Source of the DNA: Nageia nagi
Lineage: Eukaryota > Pinophyta
NCBI GenBank assembly: GCA_050084985.1
Contig: JBITNC010000001.1
Coordinates: 32,860,001 to 32,924,000, forward strand
DNA: 64,000 nt
Direction: 5' to 3'
The position numbers were made by a program, and so were the translations under genes. The notes beneath the pieces were generated by a model that was not told the DNA's origin, made no database searches, and was given only the letters and a program-made list of their open reading frames with translations. Within the stretch, counting starts at the first letter, position 1. Every line of letters starts with the position of its first letter. Below are positions 13,701-25,860 of this stretch, in pieces.

Positions 13701-14474
13701 ATAAATAGATTTATTAGTATATGATCTAAAATAATCTTGGGTAAAGATATTAGTTGAAAGTTTTGGTACTTTTCCCTCTAATAATCTGAAACCACTATTT
13801 GGTCCAATCTTTGATGAATAAAGTTATTACCACATTATATATTTGACCATGTAAATCTACTCCCTTTCAAGGTTATATCAATCATATTTATATCATTTGG
13901 AAAGTCTCTTAGATATACCATAACTTCTTGTGATGTTCAATATTTCTCCCATATTGTCTTCCATATTGAGCAATGAGTTGAAATATCCTATAATCATCCA
14001 TGATTGTGTGAAACTAGCTTTGTGGGATTTTAAGATTGCCAAAATATTTTCCTATCAACAATTTTGTTTGGAGCATAAATATTTGATAGGAAAAAAAAAG
14101 AAGGCATCATTTTTACTACTCATCTTGACCAAGACACATTTGTTGCTATCATAGGGGATTTTCTAATGTATTATCGGTGTTTGGGTTTCAAAAAAGAGCT
14201 AATCCTCTTGATTTTCCTAATGCATCAATGAATTCCATGCTAGACTTTCTCCATATTTTTCTCTCCAATTTTATTTTCTAGCTCCTTTAATTTTGGTTTT
14301 GTGTAAAATAAGGATGTCTAGTTTATGTTTTCTAATCATGTTTCCTACAACTTGTTTATTTTTTAGGGAAGTTGCTACCCCACAAATTCCAACATAGAAT
14401 AACCATCTATGTTTTTTGTTGGCATTTTTCTCACCTACACTCTTCTTTAGAGTGTTAGCTCCTTTAGCTTTCAA
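10750..14474 (-). pseudogene. LINE ORF2 relic: endonuclease, reverse transcriptase, zf-RVT
   Basis: The endonuclease start is at 14474-14271 (GICGVATSLKNK, then HKLDILILHKTKIKG). The RT opens at 12919 with ATFLILTPKMNATKELND, FRPISLCNVTYKIITK and LISKEQYGFF. The catalytic region is broken; near 12330-12300 it gives the decayed DDI box. LPTKYLGMPIFVG (12140-12100) and LVRWKEKTPTYVA mark the RT thumb. The zf-RVT-like part reads NKLAIIDNLKKK, then IPNRCYLCKEQQES (11160-11090). Several frames and stops show it is dead. The RT core is better preserved than that of the LINE at 1990-7770. Confidence 0.85.
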
Positions 14475-14499
14475 ACAGTTGTTACCTTTTCCTCCTCAA

Positions 14500-16139
14500 G
14501 GGCCTTCTCTTCTTAATTCAGCTATGATACTTTCATTTGCTACTAGTTTTGAGTTCAAAAAATAATTTTTTTTGTCCACCTCCTCATTATCCTATATTTT
14601 CCTTCCTTTTATTGCTGATCTTGTTTCTCTTTAGGCTACAACCTGGTGCACCTCGAAGATTTCTTATTTGATATAATCTTCTTTTGGATATATATATTTT
14701 TTATTTTTACTCTATTATTCATCCAAATTGAACCTACTCCAACTTTCTACATGTTTAAGATAACTATAAATGAGATGATAACTTAACATTTCCTTAGGAT
14801 TCAGTATAAGAAGGGGAGTAGTGCTTTGGCTCAACATTGAGTCCTAATTATTTAGGAGGAGAAGTGCAAGTTATGCTATTTTTCTATTTTTGATTTAGTT
14901 CATTCTCTACCATATTTCTTAAATTTTCCTCTTTTTCATTCTTTAGAACTCTAGATTTCTCATTTAGAATTCCAGACTCATTCCACTGTGCTTTCATCTA
15001 TTTAATAAATTCAAAATATCTTCCAATTTGCTACCATTTTTTTCTAGTTTCTCTATTTTTTTTACTCGTAAGATAGTCCATGGGTTCATGTCCATATTTT
15101 TTCTAGATGTTACATCTATTTTTTTAGTTTAAAGAGACACTAAGAAGCAAGGTGCCTTGTCTCCCTACACCATTTGCATTTGAAAGGGATCCTCTCATAG
15201 TACAAAGTTTGGACCCACAACCTTGCCTTAGTTTTAATTTTTATTTTAGCTAGTAGACCATTTTGCAAATTCAAACTAACATATATTATTACAATCATCA
15301 CATTTTCTTTGTTTATGAAATTTTACTAGTATTGATAAACTTTCCAATTGATTTTTTGATTCTCTCTATAATCTTCTCATTCCAGAGGTGTTTGGGTAGA
15401 AAGAAGAGTATAACCCACACTAGTTTAGTATTAATATCTTCAGTTCTTGGGTCAAATCCCTCATACCATTATTTTAATAATCAAACCAAGTTATCCATAA
15501 AATAGGGCCCATCCTCTAGGATGTGTGAAACATCTTTTTCTTCTAAGAGATAAATGAAAAAAAACCTTTAGTTAACATTGAAATACGAAGCTCACTTGTT
15601 GGCTTCCAAGTGTTATCAACCCATTCTCTCAAAGTTGAGGGTCTTGGCCATTTTCCAACAAACTTTCCAATCAAGTAGTTCATTAATGCCTAAAGATTCT
15701 CTTCCAATAGTTCAATCCTCAATTTTGATCTTTGACACCTCTTCTATTCCCTACATAGAAAAGCTATTTTCTTACCTTAGATTTTAGAGAGATAACACTC
15801 ATGATTTTCATTTGTCTCATTTTTTGGAAACCCCTAAAGTGTCTATTGATAGGAATTTGGTATACCACTTCTATCTAATATAATCCTACCTTTTAGGTGG
15901 TGATTTCCCACTATTCTTGATCCCTATGTTGATGACTCAGTAATGCCAATTCCTTCTCCTACTATTTTCCTACCCTTGAAATCTCCACTCCCATCTCTTC
16001 CCATTCTTTTCTCAATATACACTTGCTTTATTTTACATTGTATCCATATTTTCCCATAAACATGTCCAAAACATGCCACAAAATCTACTATATCTATCTG
16101 AAACAATAGGAGTGACCAATCCAAAAATTTAGATTTCAT
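14500..16139 (-). pseudogene. LINE ORF1 relic: DUF4283-like with zinc knuckle
   Basis: From about 15640 the minus strand reads WKMAKTLNFERMG, then RFFFIYLLEEKDVSHILEDG, YEGFDPRTEDINTKLVWVIL and KHLWNEKIIERIKKSIGKF, with several TAG stops. This is the usual course of the DUF4283 nucleic-acid-binding domain of plant LINE ORF1. A zinc knuckle follows at 15185-15140 as CKWCRETRHLAS-stop-C (C-x2-C-x4-H-x4-C with a TAG inside). The N-terminal ORF at 16139-15924 and the sequence to 14500 belong here by position. Not functional as read. Confidence 0.75.
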
Positions 16140-16140
16140 A

Positions 16141-17086
16141 TCTAATTTCTAATTTATGTAATTATTTTGAAAATATTTATAAATTTTATGTATAAATTAT
16201 AATTTTTTTCTTTAAAATTGGTCTTATATTTTTCTCCTAACTCAATTGACAATGTGCATTAAGCAAAGCATTTTGGGGATGACATAACTATTGACGTAAA
16301 GTGTAAAATAAGTAATATATAGAGTCCTATAATTTTTTGAGAGCTTTGAGAACTTTATTTTCTTTAAAATTTTGATAACATTAGGATTTTGAGTATTTAA
16401 TAAGTTTTTCTAAAATTTAATCTTGACTAATTCTAGCTTAACAATTATATATTACTTTATAGTAATTTAAAATAATTAAATTTAGATAAAATTAATTTTT
16501 AAAGAGATTTCTAAACATTATTCTAGATTTTATTGTAAAACACTATTTATTATAACTATTTTAGATATATAACTAAAATAGTGGAGATGTATCAATCACA
16601 TGAGGCATCTATCTTGGAAATCACCCTTATTTTTGTATTGAAATAAATACTAAATTTATGTATCCATATGTGATATCTTATAAAATAAGATAACATTTAC
16701 CTACAAAAACCTACTTTAGGCCAATATCAATATAAGTGCTAAGGTTTTTGAACCCCATGTTACTTCTTATGGTTATCTCTCACATTTCAATTTTTAGATT
16801 ATTTGGTAATTTTTTTTGTCAAGTACAAAGTGCATTTTTTTATTATTTTTTTTCTTTAGCTATTATTTGATATCATTAACATGTGATAATGGCTTAATCA
16901 TCATCAAGATTGGACTTAGCACCCTAAAATATGCATAACATGCAAGAATCCCTCATAAACCCTAGTTTGACATATGCAATTAAAGGAAGGTTCCAAGGCA
17001 TTATTTTGGGCTAGAAATTTCAAAATTAAGTACATAAGTATTATATATTGAATATCATATACTTTTATGTTATATATAAGAGTATT
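16141..17086. other. AT-rich stretch without recognised gene
   Basis: No coding frame, repeat or RNA gene is supported. This DNA is the left flank of the insertion at 17092-45123 and continues directly into the sequence starting at 45124. Confidence 0.5.
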
Positions 17087-17091
17087 ATTAT

Positions 17092-18892
17092 TGATCAATA
17101 TAGTGTAACCTCAAAGGGTTTGGTCTAGTCGAATTCTCCACTTCCAGTAATGGTAGGTTCCTTGAGAGAGCAGAAGGTGGTGGAGATGTGTTCATGTTGA
17201 TTTTCTACTCAATATCTAGATTATAGGTTAGTTTCTATCTATTTTTAAGGTTTAAAGTAATAGAAAAATATAAAAAGGTTAGGAGTTACAAGGAAAGATA
17301 AGAAAATTGAAGCAAAACTTAAAATAAGAAATGTACAACTCGAGCATTGCATCATAGGTGGCAATCCATACCCAAGATCAAGAATAGCAAACTATCTTAC
17401 CCTTGAATCTCACAATCACAATACATAGCCATAATTTTAAGAAAAAATCTCACATATAACATTCACAAAAGTGATAAATAGCCATTTGTTGCAAGAGGGA
17501 AAAGCATTGTTTGTTTGTATTATCATATGTGAAAGTATCTTACAAATCTAGGCAAATTTGCTAAAATGTTTGATATCTTAAATTTTTAATAGTTTACCAT
17601 TTATACATTTTCCCTCCCAACTAGGTGGTTGTATCTTATTAATATACATAATTAATCATCTTGAATGAAGCAATCGAAGCAAAACTATTCATAATAAATA
17701 CTACAACTGTGTTAGATTACATAATGGATAAGTACCAACAACATGACTATTTGGAAATTTGCAATTTCTAAATAGTCATGTCCATAGAGCCCCAATCCTT
17801 CTTACATGTCATTGATTGCTCCTTCTTTGGCCCTATAGTTTATTGAAGATGGTACTATAGCTGATTGACTAAGTACTTATTTGTAACTTGATAGGTATGA
17901 TCTGATACTATGCTTTGTCAGTAGCTATCTAATTCTCTAAAACTATTGATGATCAATACTATAGATGTGAATGAACATAGTAATGGGGTTTCATGATTAA
18001 TACATCAACTTAGTTTAAGAATAAAATACCATTTTTATGTGGAAATGATTTAGATTTGACACATTAATAGGGCCTTGGGGGTAAAAACTTTAGATCAAAT
18101 GGATTTGAGTGTTACTTCTTACCCATTACTCTTACCTCAATCTGGTGGGTTCCATTTTCTTTTTCCAGGCTTTGTTGATGATCTACCTCTTTTGGGACTT
18201 GCTAATTTTAGCTAAAAATTATGATATCATAACTCAAAATTAATTTTATTTATTTGATATCCTGATTAATCATCACCTACCATTGCTTGTTCCTAGACCC
18301 ACTGATTTTACAATAAATTATGATGTCATCACTCAAAATTGGTTGGCTTTATTTGATATCTTCATGAATCATCATTCGTCATTACTTATTTTGGGAAATG
18401 ATAATTTTAGCCATAAATTATGATATCGTCACTCAAAATTTGTAGGCTCCATTTGATATCTTGGACTTGTATTTACACAACTCTCGTACACTTTGTATTT
18501 ACACAACTCTTGGATACTTTGTATTTCCATAACTCCTAGATACTTTGTATTTATACAACTCCTAGACACTTTGAATTTACACAACTCCTAGATACTTTGT
18601 ATTTACATAATCCCAAACACTTTGTATTTACACAACTCCCATACACTTTGATAGGAAATTTATAAGGAAAAATATTTAAGACAAAGACTTGCACATGTAA
18701 TAGTTAGATTATATACATAATGGCTAGCTATTAATAACACTTGAAACTCTTCAAATTAAGGGTTTTTAGAAGATTTAAATTTCATGTTAAAGGGGAATAG
18801 AATTGTAATAGAAAGATTTTATGAAAATAATGAAATAATTAAAAAATAATAGTGTATTACTCCAACTCAAAGTGTAATTATGAAAGAATACA
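17092..18892 (-). repeat. 3' LTR of the 17-45 kb Ty3 element
   Basis: Matches 43321-45123 along its length, for example at GGTAGGTTCCTTGAGAGAG (17153 region and 43381 region). It lies left of the coding region, so for this minus-strand element it is the 3' LTR. It contains two internal tandem repeats (18191-18660). Confidence 0.9.
18191..18660. repeat. Tandem repeats inside the LTR: about 118-bp and about 26-bp units
   Basis: Three diverged copies of a unit of about 118 bp, each with an AATTATGATRTCATCACTC-like core, run from 18191 to about 18470. About seven copies of a 26-bp unit with core TTTGTATTTACACAACTC follow to about 18660. The other LTR has the same arrangement at 44400-44890. Confidence 0.85.
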
Positions 18893-18899
18893 ATCTTCA

Positions 18900-21532
18900 A
18901 GTAGCTCTTGGGGTCTTTGCCTACTAGAGAATAGGACCCACTACTTGCTGCTTCTAGTATCCTATTTAGATGTAGATTTATAAGGAGTCTCAAATGGTGG
19001 AATTAGCTCTGCTAAGAGGAATGGGTGCATCTTCTTATTTAAATCCTTAAGATATTGATAGTAAACTTGTGTTAGAACAAGGGATGGTTGAATCTTTATA
19101 GTATCTACTTTGAAGCCAATCAAAACATTCTCTAGCCTCTTAGCATGCAGAAACCTTGGATTACGTTTTAATTAAGGTCATTTATTTATTGTAAATATGA
19201 TATTTACTTCTTAAAAAAGGATTGCTCAAGGAATTGAATGATATTGGCTACTTAACTAGTAGTACTACCTTATACATTTTGTTCTTCCCATAATTTGGGA
19301 GCTCTCATCTCAATCAAAGAATTAAAGAATTTATTAATGAATCCTAGCTCTATTGTGAGCTAGTGTTTAAATGTCCATGTTGAACACCAAATTTTGGAGT
19401 TCACATATATCTCATATCCTTCTCAAATACAATTATCTTGGTCTAGGAGTAATGGCCGTTATATATTTCTCAATTAAGACTCTTAACTAGCTTTGCATTT
19501 TTTCTAAAATTGACCTGGTATATCTAGAGCCAACTGGTGGAGAGCATTCTATGTGTTGAATTGCTTAATTGCTTATAGTACCTATTCCTTTAACAAATTC
19601 AAGTGTGATAATGTCACCATTTTGTCTTTTACTTGCTCTACTAAGAATTTTCTAAATTCTTTTATGAGCAACAATAAGTTTGAATTATCATTAGATAATA
19701 CTTTGTTAGCTGCTATGATAGTTTATAGCTTGGCCTCAACTTGCTTGACCTTTTGAGCATCTATAACTATAGCCTAAGCTTTAAGATCTTGTATTGTTTG
19801 ATTTACACCATTAACTCATCCTTTTTTGTTGTCAATCCCTTCTCAAATTCTAACTTTTGCTTATCAAACTTTGCAATCAAATCTTTAGTTTTGTTCTATA
19901 ACCCAGCCACTATTTTATCTTTAAGGGAGTAGTCTTTCTTATACTAATCTATTTTTTTTGTTTAATTTGTCTATTTTAGTCTCCATTGCTTGAAGACTTT
20001 TACTGATCACCATTGATGTATTTACAAGGAATCTAGATTGTTCAATTTCCAAAGTATTTTACATACTTACATTAATTATTATCATTGGAATAGTATCTAG
20101 TTATCCTTCTTTGAAAAGCACCTACATTATCTTAATGTCTCCTATTTCTATTACTTTACTCAAAATTCTTGATTTTTGCTCAGGAAGCATAGGAGGCTTA
20201 TTAACAAAAGTTTTCCAATCAATGGGATCTACAATTTATGTACAAAAATGGATTTGATCTTCTCTTAGGAGGCTATAGGAATTAAAGAATGGGGAGGAGG
20301 AATTACACCTAAGGTAGATATTATGACCTATTGTGTAGGTTTTAACTCCTTTGGAGGAGTAGAATATTGAATTTCTATTTCTTTCTCTACCTCCTCCATG
20401 ACCTTATCATCATGATCATATTTATCCATTAGGTCAAAGTCTCTTTTCCTCTTAGATTCATAACCATCACCATCATCACTTGATCCACCTTTGGGTGTAG
20501 CTACTACAGATCTACTAGCTTTAGGTACATTCCCCTACCTTGTTGAACTTGAATGCATTCCTATTTTAATGTTTATTTATTATTTGGGACTTCTTTTTAT
20601 TCTAGGACTTGTTGTTAAGCATAAGTAACTATGTTTTAAGGTTCTTACAATTCCTTTGTATCAAAAATTTCTACCTCTTTTGTCACAACTCCTAAAGTTT
20701 CTTCTATGTTTTTTGGAGGTATGGATCTTCTTTACTATTTTTTCCTCCTTCTTTGAGGTTTCTTATTTCTAAGCAAGGGTATAAATTCTATTTTTCTTTT
20801 TTAGAGAAGACTCCTAGGAAGTGATAGTAGTATCTAAGGGATTCTATTCTCCTTTCTTTATAGGCTCTATTGAGCTAGATGGTTGTCCAACCTCTACTTG
20901 CCTCACTCCTATAATTGATCTTCCTCAAAAATTAGGAGGAAGAGGTTGGCTCAATTCTAGTAGAGGATCCTTGGTATATTCAGCATCTCAAAACCTATCA
21001 TGTTTAAAATTTATCAAATAATTCACTCTTAATGTGATGAATCTTTGTTGTATATTCAAATCTAAATTTTATGAAATAATAGATTTTATTAAGGCCCCAC
21101 CCAAAACCTATTAAAAGGGTAAGGACTTCTAGATTGAGGGTAAAATCTTATCATTTACTTTCCTAGTTATTGTATTTATTTATCCCCTCAAGGGTCATCC
21201 AAGCCTTATTTAGGGGTGTAAGTTCCCATTTAATGTACATTTCTACTTCTTGATCAATTTTATTTACAAAGTATTCCACATGAGATCTATACTTATGGGC
21301 AAATTCTAGGTATTTCATAGTTAATCTTATTATTTTCATCATTTTTCCTAAAGGGTTATACATCCATGGAACTTTTGCCATATATAATTTGGAATTCTAT
21401 ACAAGGATGCTATCTTTACAACCTACTTCTAAAAGAGTGAAATTTTTAGTAGAAGCTAATATATCTACAATAGATTTAAAACTACCCTTGGACCCATACT
21501 TGGTCTCTATGGCACAAATTTACATTTCCATT
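18900..21532 (-). pseudogene. Distal part of an unknown 3' ORF of the Ty3 element (coiled-coil protein)
   Basis: I do not recognise the family. This is the continuation, after the copia insertion, of the ORF at 31261-30719. It lies between integrase and the 3' LTR, in the same direction as pol. From a possible internal ATG at 20558 one frame stays open except for TAG stops. It shows a charged block (SSDDGDGYESKRKRDFDLMD), EEVEKEIEIQ, and after a frame change ALAKVIEIG-like and heptad-rich stretches (SLQAMETKIDKLNKKN, then KTKDLIAKFDKQKLEFEKG) at about 20120-19750 that would form a coiled coil. A conserved-looking tail SYSLVGKDPKSYLKI lies at 18940-18895. Athila elements carry an env-like ORF in this place; no signal peptide or clear membrane segment was seen, so I do not call it env. 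Confidence 0.55.
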
Positions 21533-23465
21533 TGTTGAGCATGTGTGATTGTCATTGTTGTCAACACGTGGTTTTGGCTGTGTCTTCGTGTGAGTTTTTC
21601 TAGAGCAGATAAGCAGGCTTTCAGAATGATAGGTAGGCTTCTGGAATGAAGTGATGATGTTCCAGAATGAAATGATAAAGCAGAGTTGTGGAAAAGTCCA
21701 GGTTCTGGAAAAGGTGAGAGTTGTAGAGAAGTCCAGGTTTCGAAGGATATGAGTGATGGTCATGCTGTCAATAAGGCTTTGATCGGGTTCTGGAGGTTTT
21801 GACCGGGTTCCGGAGGAGATGAGTGATTGTCATGTTGTCAACACGTGATTTTGGTAAAGACCAGGAACCGGAAGCTATGAGGTCAGCAAGGAGCGATCAA
21901 ATAGCCGACACCAGTGAGTAAAACATTCCTGAGGAAGAGATGATGTCACGGGAAGAATGATGTTCGCATTTGTGAATAGAACCGGGTTCCGGAGATGATG
22001 AGGTTAGCAAAGAGTGATCAAAGAGCCGGAGCCAGCGAATAAAGCATTCCAGAATGCAGAGATGAGATCAGTAAAGAGAGATTGAAAATCCAGAGTCCAT
22101 AAAGTAAATGTCCTGGAAGTAAAATGTTCAGGATTAAAAGGATGATGTCACAGAGGATAAGATAGTCGTGTTTTGCTAAAGATCGGAGTCCGGAGATGAT
22201 GATGTCAGTAGTTGGTGTTGAAAAGTTCGGAAGGCCACGTAGATACATTGGAACTCTCTTTCGGAGTCTGGAGATGATGACATCATGCGGGAAGCATTTT
22301 ACTCTACTTCCAGAGTTCAGAGAAGATGACATCAATAGTTGGTGTTTAAAAGTCTGGAGACAAAAATCCGGAGATAAAAGTCCAAAGATAAAAGTGTGGA
22401 GAAAAAAGTCTGGAGATAAAAGTGTGGAGACAAAAGTGCGGAGATAAAAGTGCGGAGATAAGAGTCCGGAGATGATGACATCATGGTGTATACAATAAAG
22501 AGTCTGAAATTATCAGAAATACCATTATGAAGAAGAAAAGAGTCCAGGATTATCAGAAATATCATTATGAAGAAGAAAAGAGTCCGAGATTATCAGAGAT
22601 AATTAGATACTATCAAATCTCTGAAATCAGTGGAGGAAGAGCTATACGTGTCTGAACAAATCTATTTGAGCAATAGGAGCATTCATCAGTTACAGCAGTT
22701 GCAGACTCAAATAGTGAACTCCCTTTGGTGCAGAAGTAGTTACAAACAAGGATTCCTTTTCAGTTTGTTTTTGATAACGTGTAATGATAGGAACAGTTTC
22801 TTGGGGTTTTCTTGATGTATAACGGTTTTCAAAGAGAAGCAATGTATGAAAAGAATGAATTGTAGATTCTACTTTTTTTTAAGAGAACAGAAGAGTGGGT
22901 GAAGTGGTGCGTGAAGAGAAGAGTGTAGAGTGAAGTGCCGGAGTGGAGGCAATAGTGTGTGATGAGATGTGCATGTAGAGAAGTGCGAGAGAGGAGGTAA
23001 TAGCATGGAAGAGGGGAGTATCAGGAGCATGTGAAGAGAGCAAACGAAGATATAGATTGGATAGTGATTGTTTAACTATGAGCTAGACCATTGAGGGTCT
23101 TGTAGAACTATATTCTTTATTCCTTTTGAATATTATCTCAAGTGGGTGCTTGAGAGTTGGAGTTGGTGCTCCAAGTAGTAGGTGCTGCTATTTGCAAAGT
23201 GGTAGTTGGTGCTACCCTTCATAGTTGGTGCTATGAATTTGTAAGCTTTCTTTAATGGCTGGATTTGGATTGGTGTCCAAGCAGTCATTTTCGGGGATGT
23301 AGCCAAACTGGTGAACCTCGTTATATCTGGTGTTGTGTGATGTACTGGTGTGCTTGCTCAATTTTCTCTAGCTTTTAATCTATCTTTATTTAAGAAGGTT
23401 AAATTGATTATAATTTTTAATACACTGATTCACCCCCCCCTCTCAGTGTCACTCGAAGTCCAACA
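21533..23465 (+). repeat. 5' LTR of the copia element
   Basis: 1933 bp, repeated at 28794-30713. It contains a run of short repeats with core GGAGAYAAAAGT at about 22350-22465. No protein-coding gene is supported inside. Confidence 0.95.
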
Positions 23466-23467
23466 AT

Positions 23468-23479
23468 TGGTATCAGAGC
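23468..23479 (+). promoter_or_regulatory. Primer-binding site, initiator tRNA-Met
   Basis: TGGTATCAGAGC lies two bases after the 5' LTR and is the exact complement of the 3' end of plant initiator tRNA-Met. Confidence 0.95.
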
Positions 23480-23529
23480 TAGGTTCCTACTTAGGCTATA
23501 ATAGCTAAGGAGATCTGGGTAGTGGCACT

Positions 23530-25469
23530 ATGGAAAGCAGAGAAGGTTTCTCATCTAACAAGGCACCTCTCTTTGATGGAAATAATTATGGTTTCTAGAA
23601 AATTCGAATGAAGACTTATCTCAGTGCATTGGGTTTTGGTACATGGGATGCAGTAAAAAGGGGTTACACTCCTCCCCTACAGGTCCATCAGATGAAGCAG
23701 AAAGAAAGGCATTTGAATATGATGTAAAGCAAGAAATGCTCTAATGTGCAGTCTTGTGGACAGTGAACTGGTGAAAGTTATGGCATGCACATCTGCAAAA
23801 GAAATATGGAATAAGTTGAAGAGCATTCATGAAGGAGATGATAAAGTCCAGGAAGCAAAACTCCAAACTCATAGAGCTCAATTCAAAGTTCTAAAGATGA
23901 ATGAAGATGAAACCATCGAAGCGTACATGTTGAGAGTAAATGAAATTACTAATGCAATCAGAGGTCTTGGGGAAGAAATCGAAGATCATGTCATCGTGAA
24001 AAAGGTACTACGATCTCTCACATCTCGTTTTGATTCAAAGGTGTCTGCTATTGAAGAAGCAAAAGATTTGAAAAATTTCAGCATGGATGAAATGCATGGA
24101 TCACTGACTGCTTATGAAATGCAGATCAGAAAAGTAAAACATTCAGAAAAGAAAGCAGCGTTTTAAAGCCAATAATAGTACCAAACCCAAAATAGATTCT
24201 GACGATGAGGAACAATCTGATGGAGCAGAAGCAAATTTTGTTAGAAAGCTAAAAAGAGGAACAGGTAAATATCAAGGCAAGCTACCATTTAAATGTTTTA
24301 ACTATGGTGGTATTGGTCATTTCATTTCAAAATGTCCATATAGAAAAATTGATAAAGATGATCAAGAATCATATCTTGAGAAAAACCACAAAATGAAATC
24401 TCGTGCTCGAAATAGAAGGTCAAATAGACAGAGCTTCATATCTAGAAATAAAGGCTCCACTGATGATGATTCCAATAATGAATCAGAAAAAGAATACAAT
24501 GAAGCATTGTTTATGGCATTTGAAGAGAAACTGAATGAAGATAATCAAAATGCCCAAGAAGATAAAAAGGAAGAGATAGATGAAGAAAATGACTATGAGA
24601 TTGAGATTGATCTTGAAGAAGAACTAATAACAGCATTAAATGAACTGAATAAAGAAGTAAAGAAAAATAAGAAACTCTCAAAAAGGTTTGATGATGCAAG
24701 TAATATTATAGAAACCTTAAAAATAGAAGTGGAAGAATCTAAGAGGATAAATGAGAGTTTGGAGGAACAGCTTCTTGTGAAAGTTAAAAGTTGCAGTAAG
24801 CTTGAAGAGGAAATAACTGGGCTATGAATGCAACTAGAGGAAGTCACCAAGAAAATCAGCTCTTTTGAATATCTAGAAGGAAGGTCGACTAAACTCAGTG
24901 AAATCATTAATAGTCAAAGAATGTTTTCTGATAAATCTGGTCTAGGATATGAACAAGGACAATCTTCCAATGACATAAAAAGGGAAAACATAAAAGAAAC
25001 CAAGAAGAAGGAAGATAGCTCAGGACTGGAGGATGATGGCTTCACTCAAGTGCATTCCAGAAGAAGACCCTATGCAAGACCAAGAAGTACTCAGCAATAT
25101 AACAGATACATCCATCCCTTCAATGGATACTGTTTCAAATGCAATGCATATGGACACAAAATTTCTAAATGTAAGTATAATATCACTCCAAGAACCTTTG
25201 TTACTAGGAATGCATTCGGCCCACTAATGGAGTATCCTGTTGAGTGTTACAACTGTCATGAATATGGACACATTGCCCGATTCTGCAGAAATAATCATGG
25301 CATGAGGTTCTTTCCACCAAGACAATTTCCTTCCATAAGACAAAATAAACAGTTTCAGAGCAGTCATCCACAGGAAGAAGAAAAGTATAATAAAAAACAA
25401 GAAGCTGAAATAAAAGTAAAACAAGTTGGAAAGAAAAGAAAAAACTCAGAGAGGATAAAGAGTCTTTAA
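23530..25469 (+). pseudogene. copia gag (capsid, coiled coil, three zinc knuckles)
   Basis: Gag packages the element RNA. The ATG at 23530 begins MESREGFSSNKAPLFDG, the usual start of plant copia gag. A TAG interrupts the following tryptophan position (near 23597) and indels shift the frame between 23670 and 23740. The UBN2-type capsid segment runs 23744-24166 (AKEIWNKLKSIHEGD). A first zinc knuckle near 24290-24340 reads CFNYGGIGHFISKC, with the second cysteine lost. A glutamate/lysine-rich coiled coil follows (24480-24900), broken by a TGA at 24825. Two intact zinc knuckles follow: CFKCNAYGHKISKC (25131-25175) and CYNCHEYGHIARFC (25245-25290). The frame ends at 25469, 24 bases past a possible -1 frameshift site. 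Confidence 0.9.
25439..25445 (+). promoter_or_regulatory. Possible -1 ribosomal frameshift heptamer between gag and pol
   Basis: The heptamer A AAA AAC sits in the gag frame exactly as X XXY YYZ. Slipping back one base moves the ribosome into the frame that continues through LREDKESLIVQ to the protease. The gag stop is 24 bases downstream. The alternative is a chance one-base deletion in an A run of a once single frame; other frameshifts in this copy are plainly decay. Confidence 0.4.
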
Positions 25470-25860
25470 TCGTTCAAACAGCATTAAAAGCTCAAGACAA
25501 ACCATCACCATGGATATTAGACAGCAGATGCTCAAGTCACATGACAGGTGACAAGAAGAAATTTCAAAAACTACAGGAATATGAAGGTGGGTCAGTAAGA
25601 TTTGGAAACAATGATGGCGCACAGATTATCAGCAAAGGGACAGTCAAAATAAATGACGAAAACATCAGATCCAAAGAGGTATTATTTGTTGTGGGACTGA
25701 AGCATAATTTGTTGAGCGTCAGTCAAATATGTGACAAAGGACATGATGTAATTTTCAAAAAGCATGGTTGTGAGATCCGAAGGGCAAATAATGGTAGACT
25801 TGTAGCAGTTGGTACATGAACCTATGGCAATTTATACACCTTATCAGATATTCAGAGGGA
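25446..25860 (+). pseudogene. copia aspartic protease
   Basis: The protease cuts the Gag-Pol polyprotein. The frame reached from the gag end gives WILDSRCSSHMTGDKKK (about 25510-25560). In the family this is DSG followed by C-x-H-MTGD; here the glycine of the D-S-G triad is arginine, a single G-to-A change. VLFVVGLKHNLLSVSQICD (25680-25740) is the conserved flap-to-C-terminal segment. TGA at 25817 (expected arginine codon, C to T) and a frameshift near 25862 separate it from the integrase. Confidence 0.88.

Larger units (their letters stand above)
10690..16140 (-). mobile_element. Second LINE (L1-type), decayed
   Basis: The minus strand carries an ORF1 with DUF4283-like segment and zinc knuckle (about 15640-15120), the endonuclease start (14474), RT core (12919-12400), the C-terminal RT segment (12149-11850), GGIGLRRMKHLNLDFKSK (near 11830-11770) and a zf-RVT tail (11210-11040). 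An RNase H domain like that of the other LINE was not found. Equivalent landmarks are about 8.3 kb from those of the first LINE, but the proteins differ clearly, so this is not a duplication of the same copy. Ends are approximate. A 14-base T run at 10863-10876 could be a poly(A) tail on the minus strand or an expanded lysine run inside the coding tail. Confidence 0.85.

Noticed and set aside
22018-22565. Open frames on the minus strand in the copia LTR (and their twins at 29100-29814)
   Set aside because: They occur in both LTRs, have no motifs and are broken differently in the two copies.
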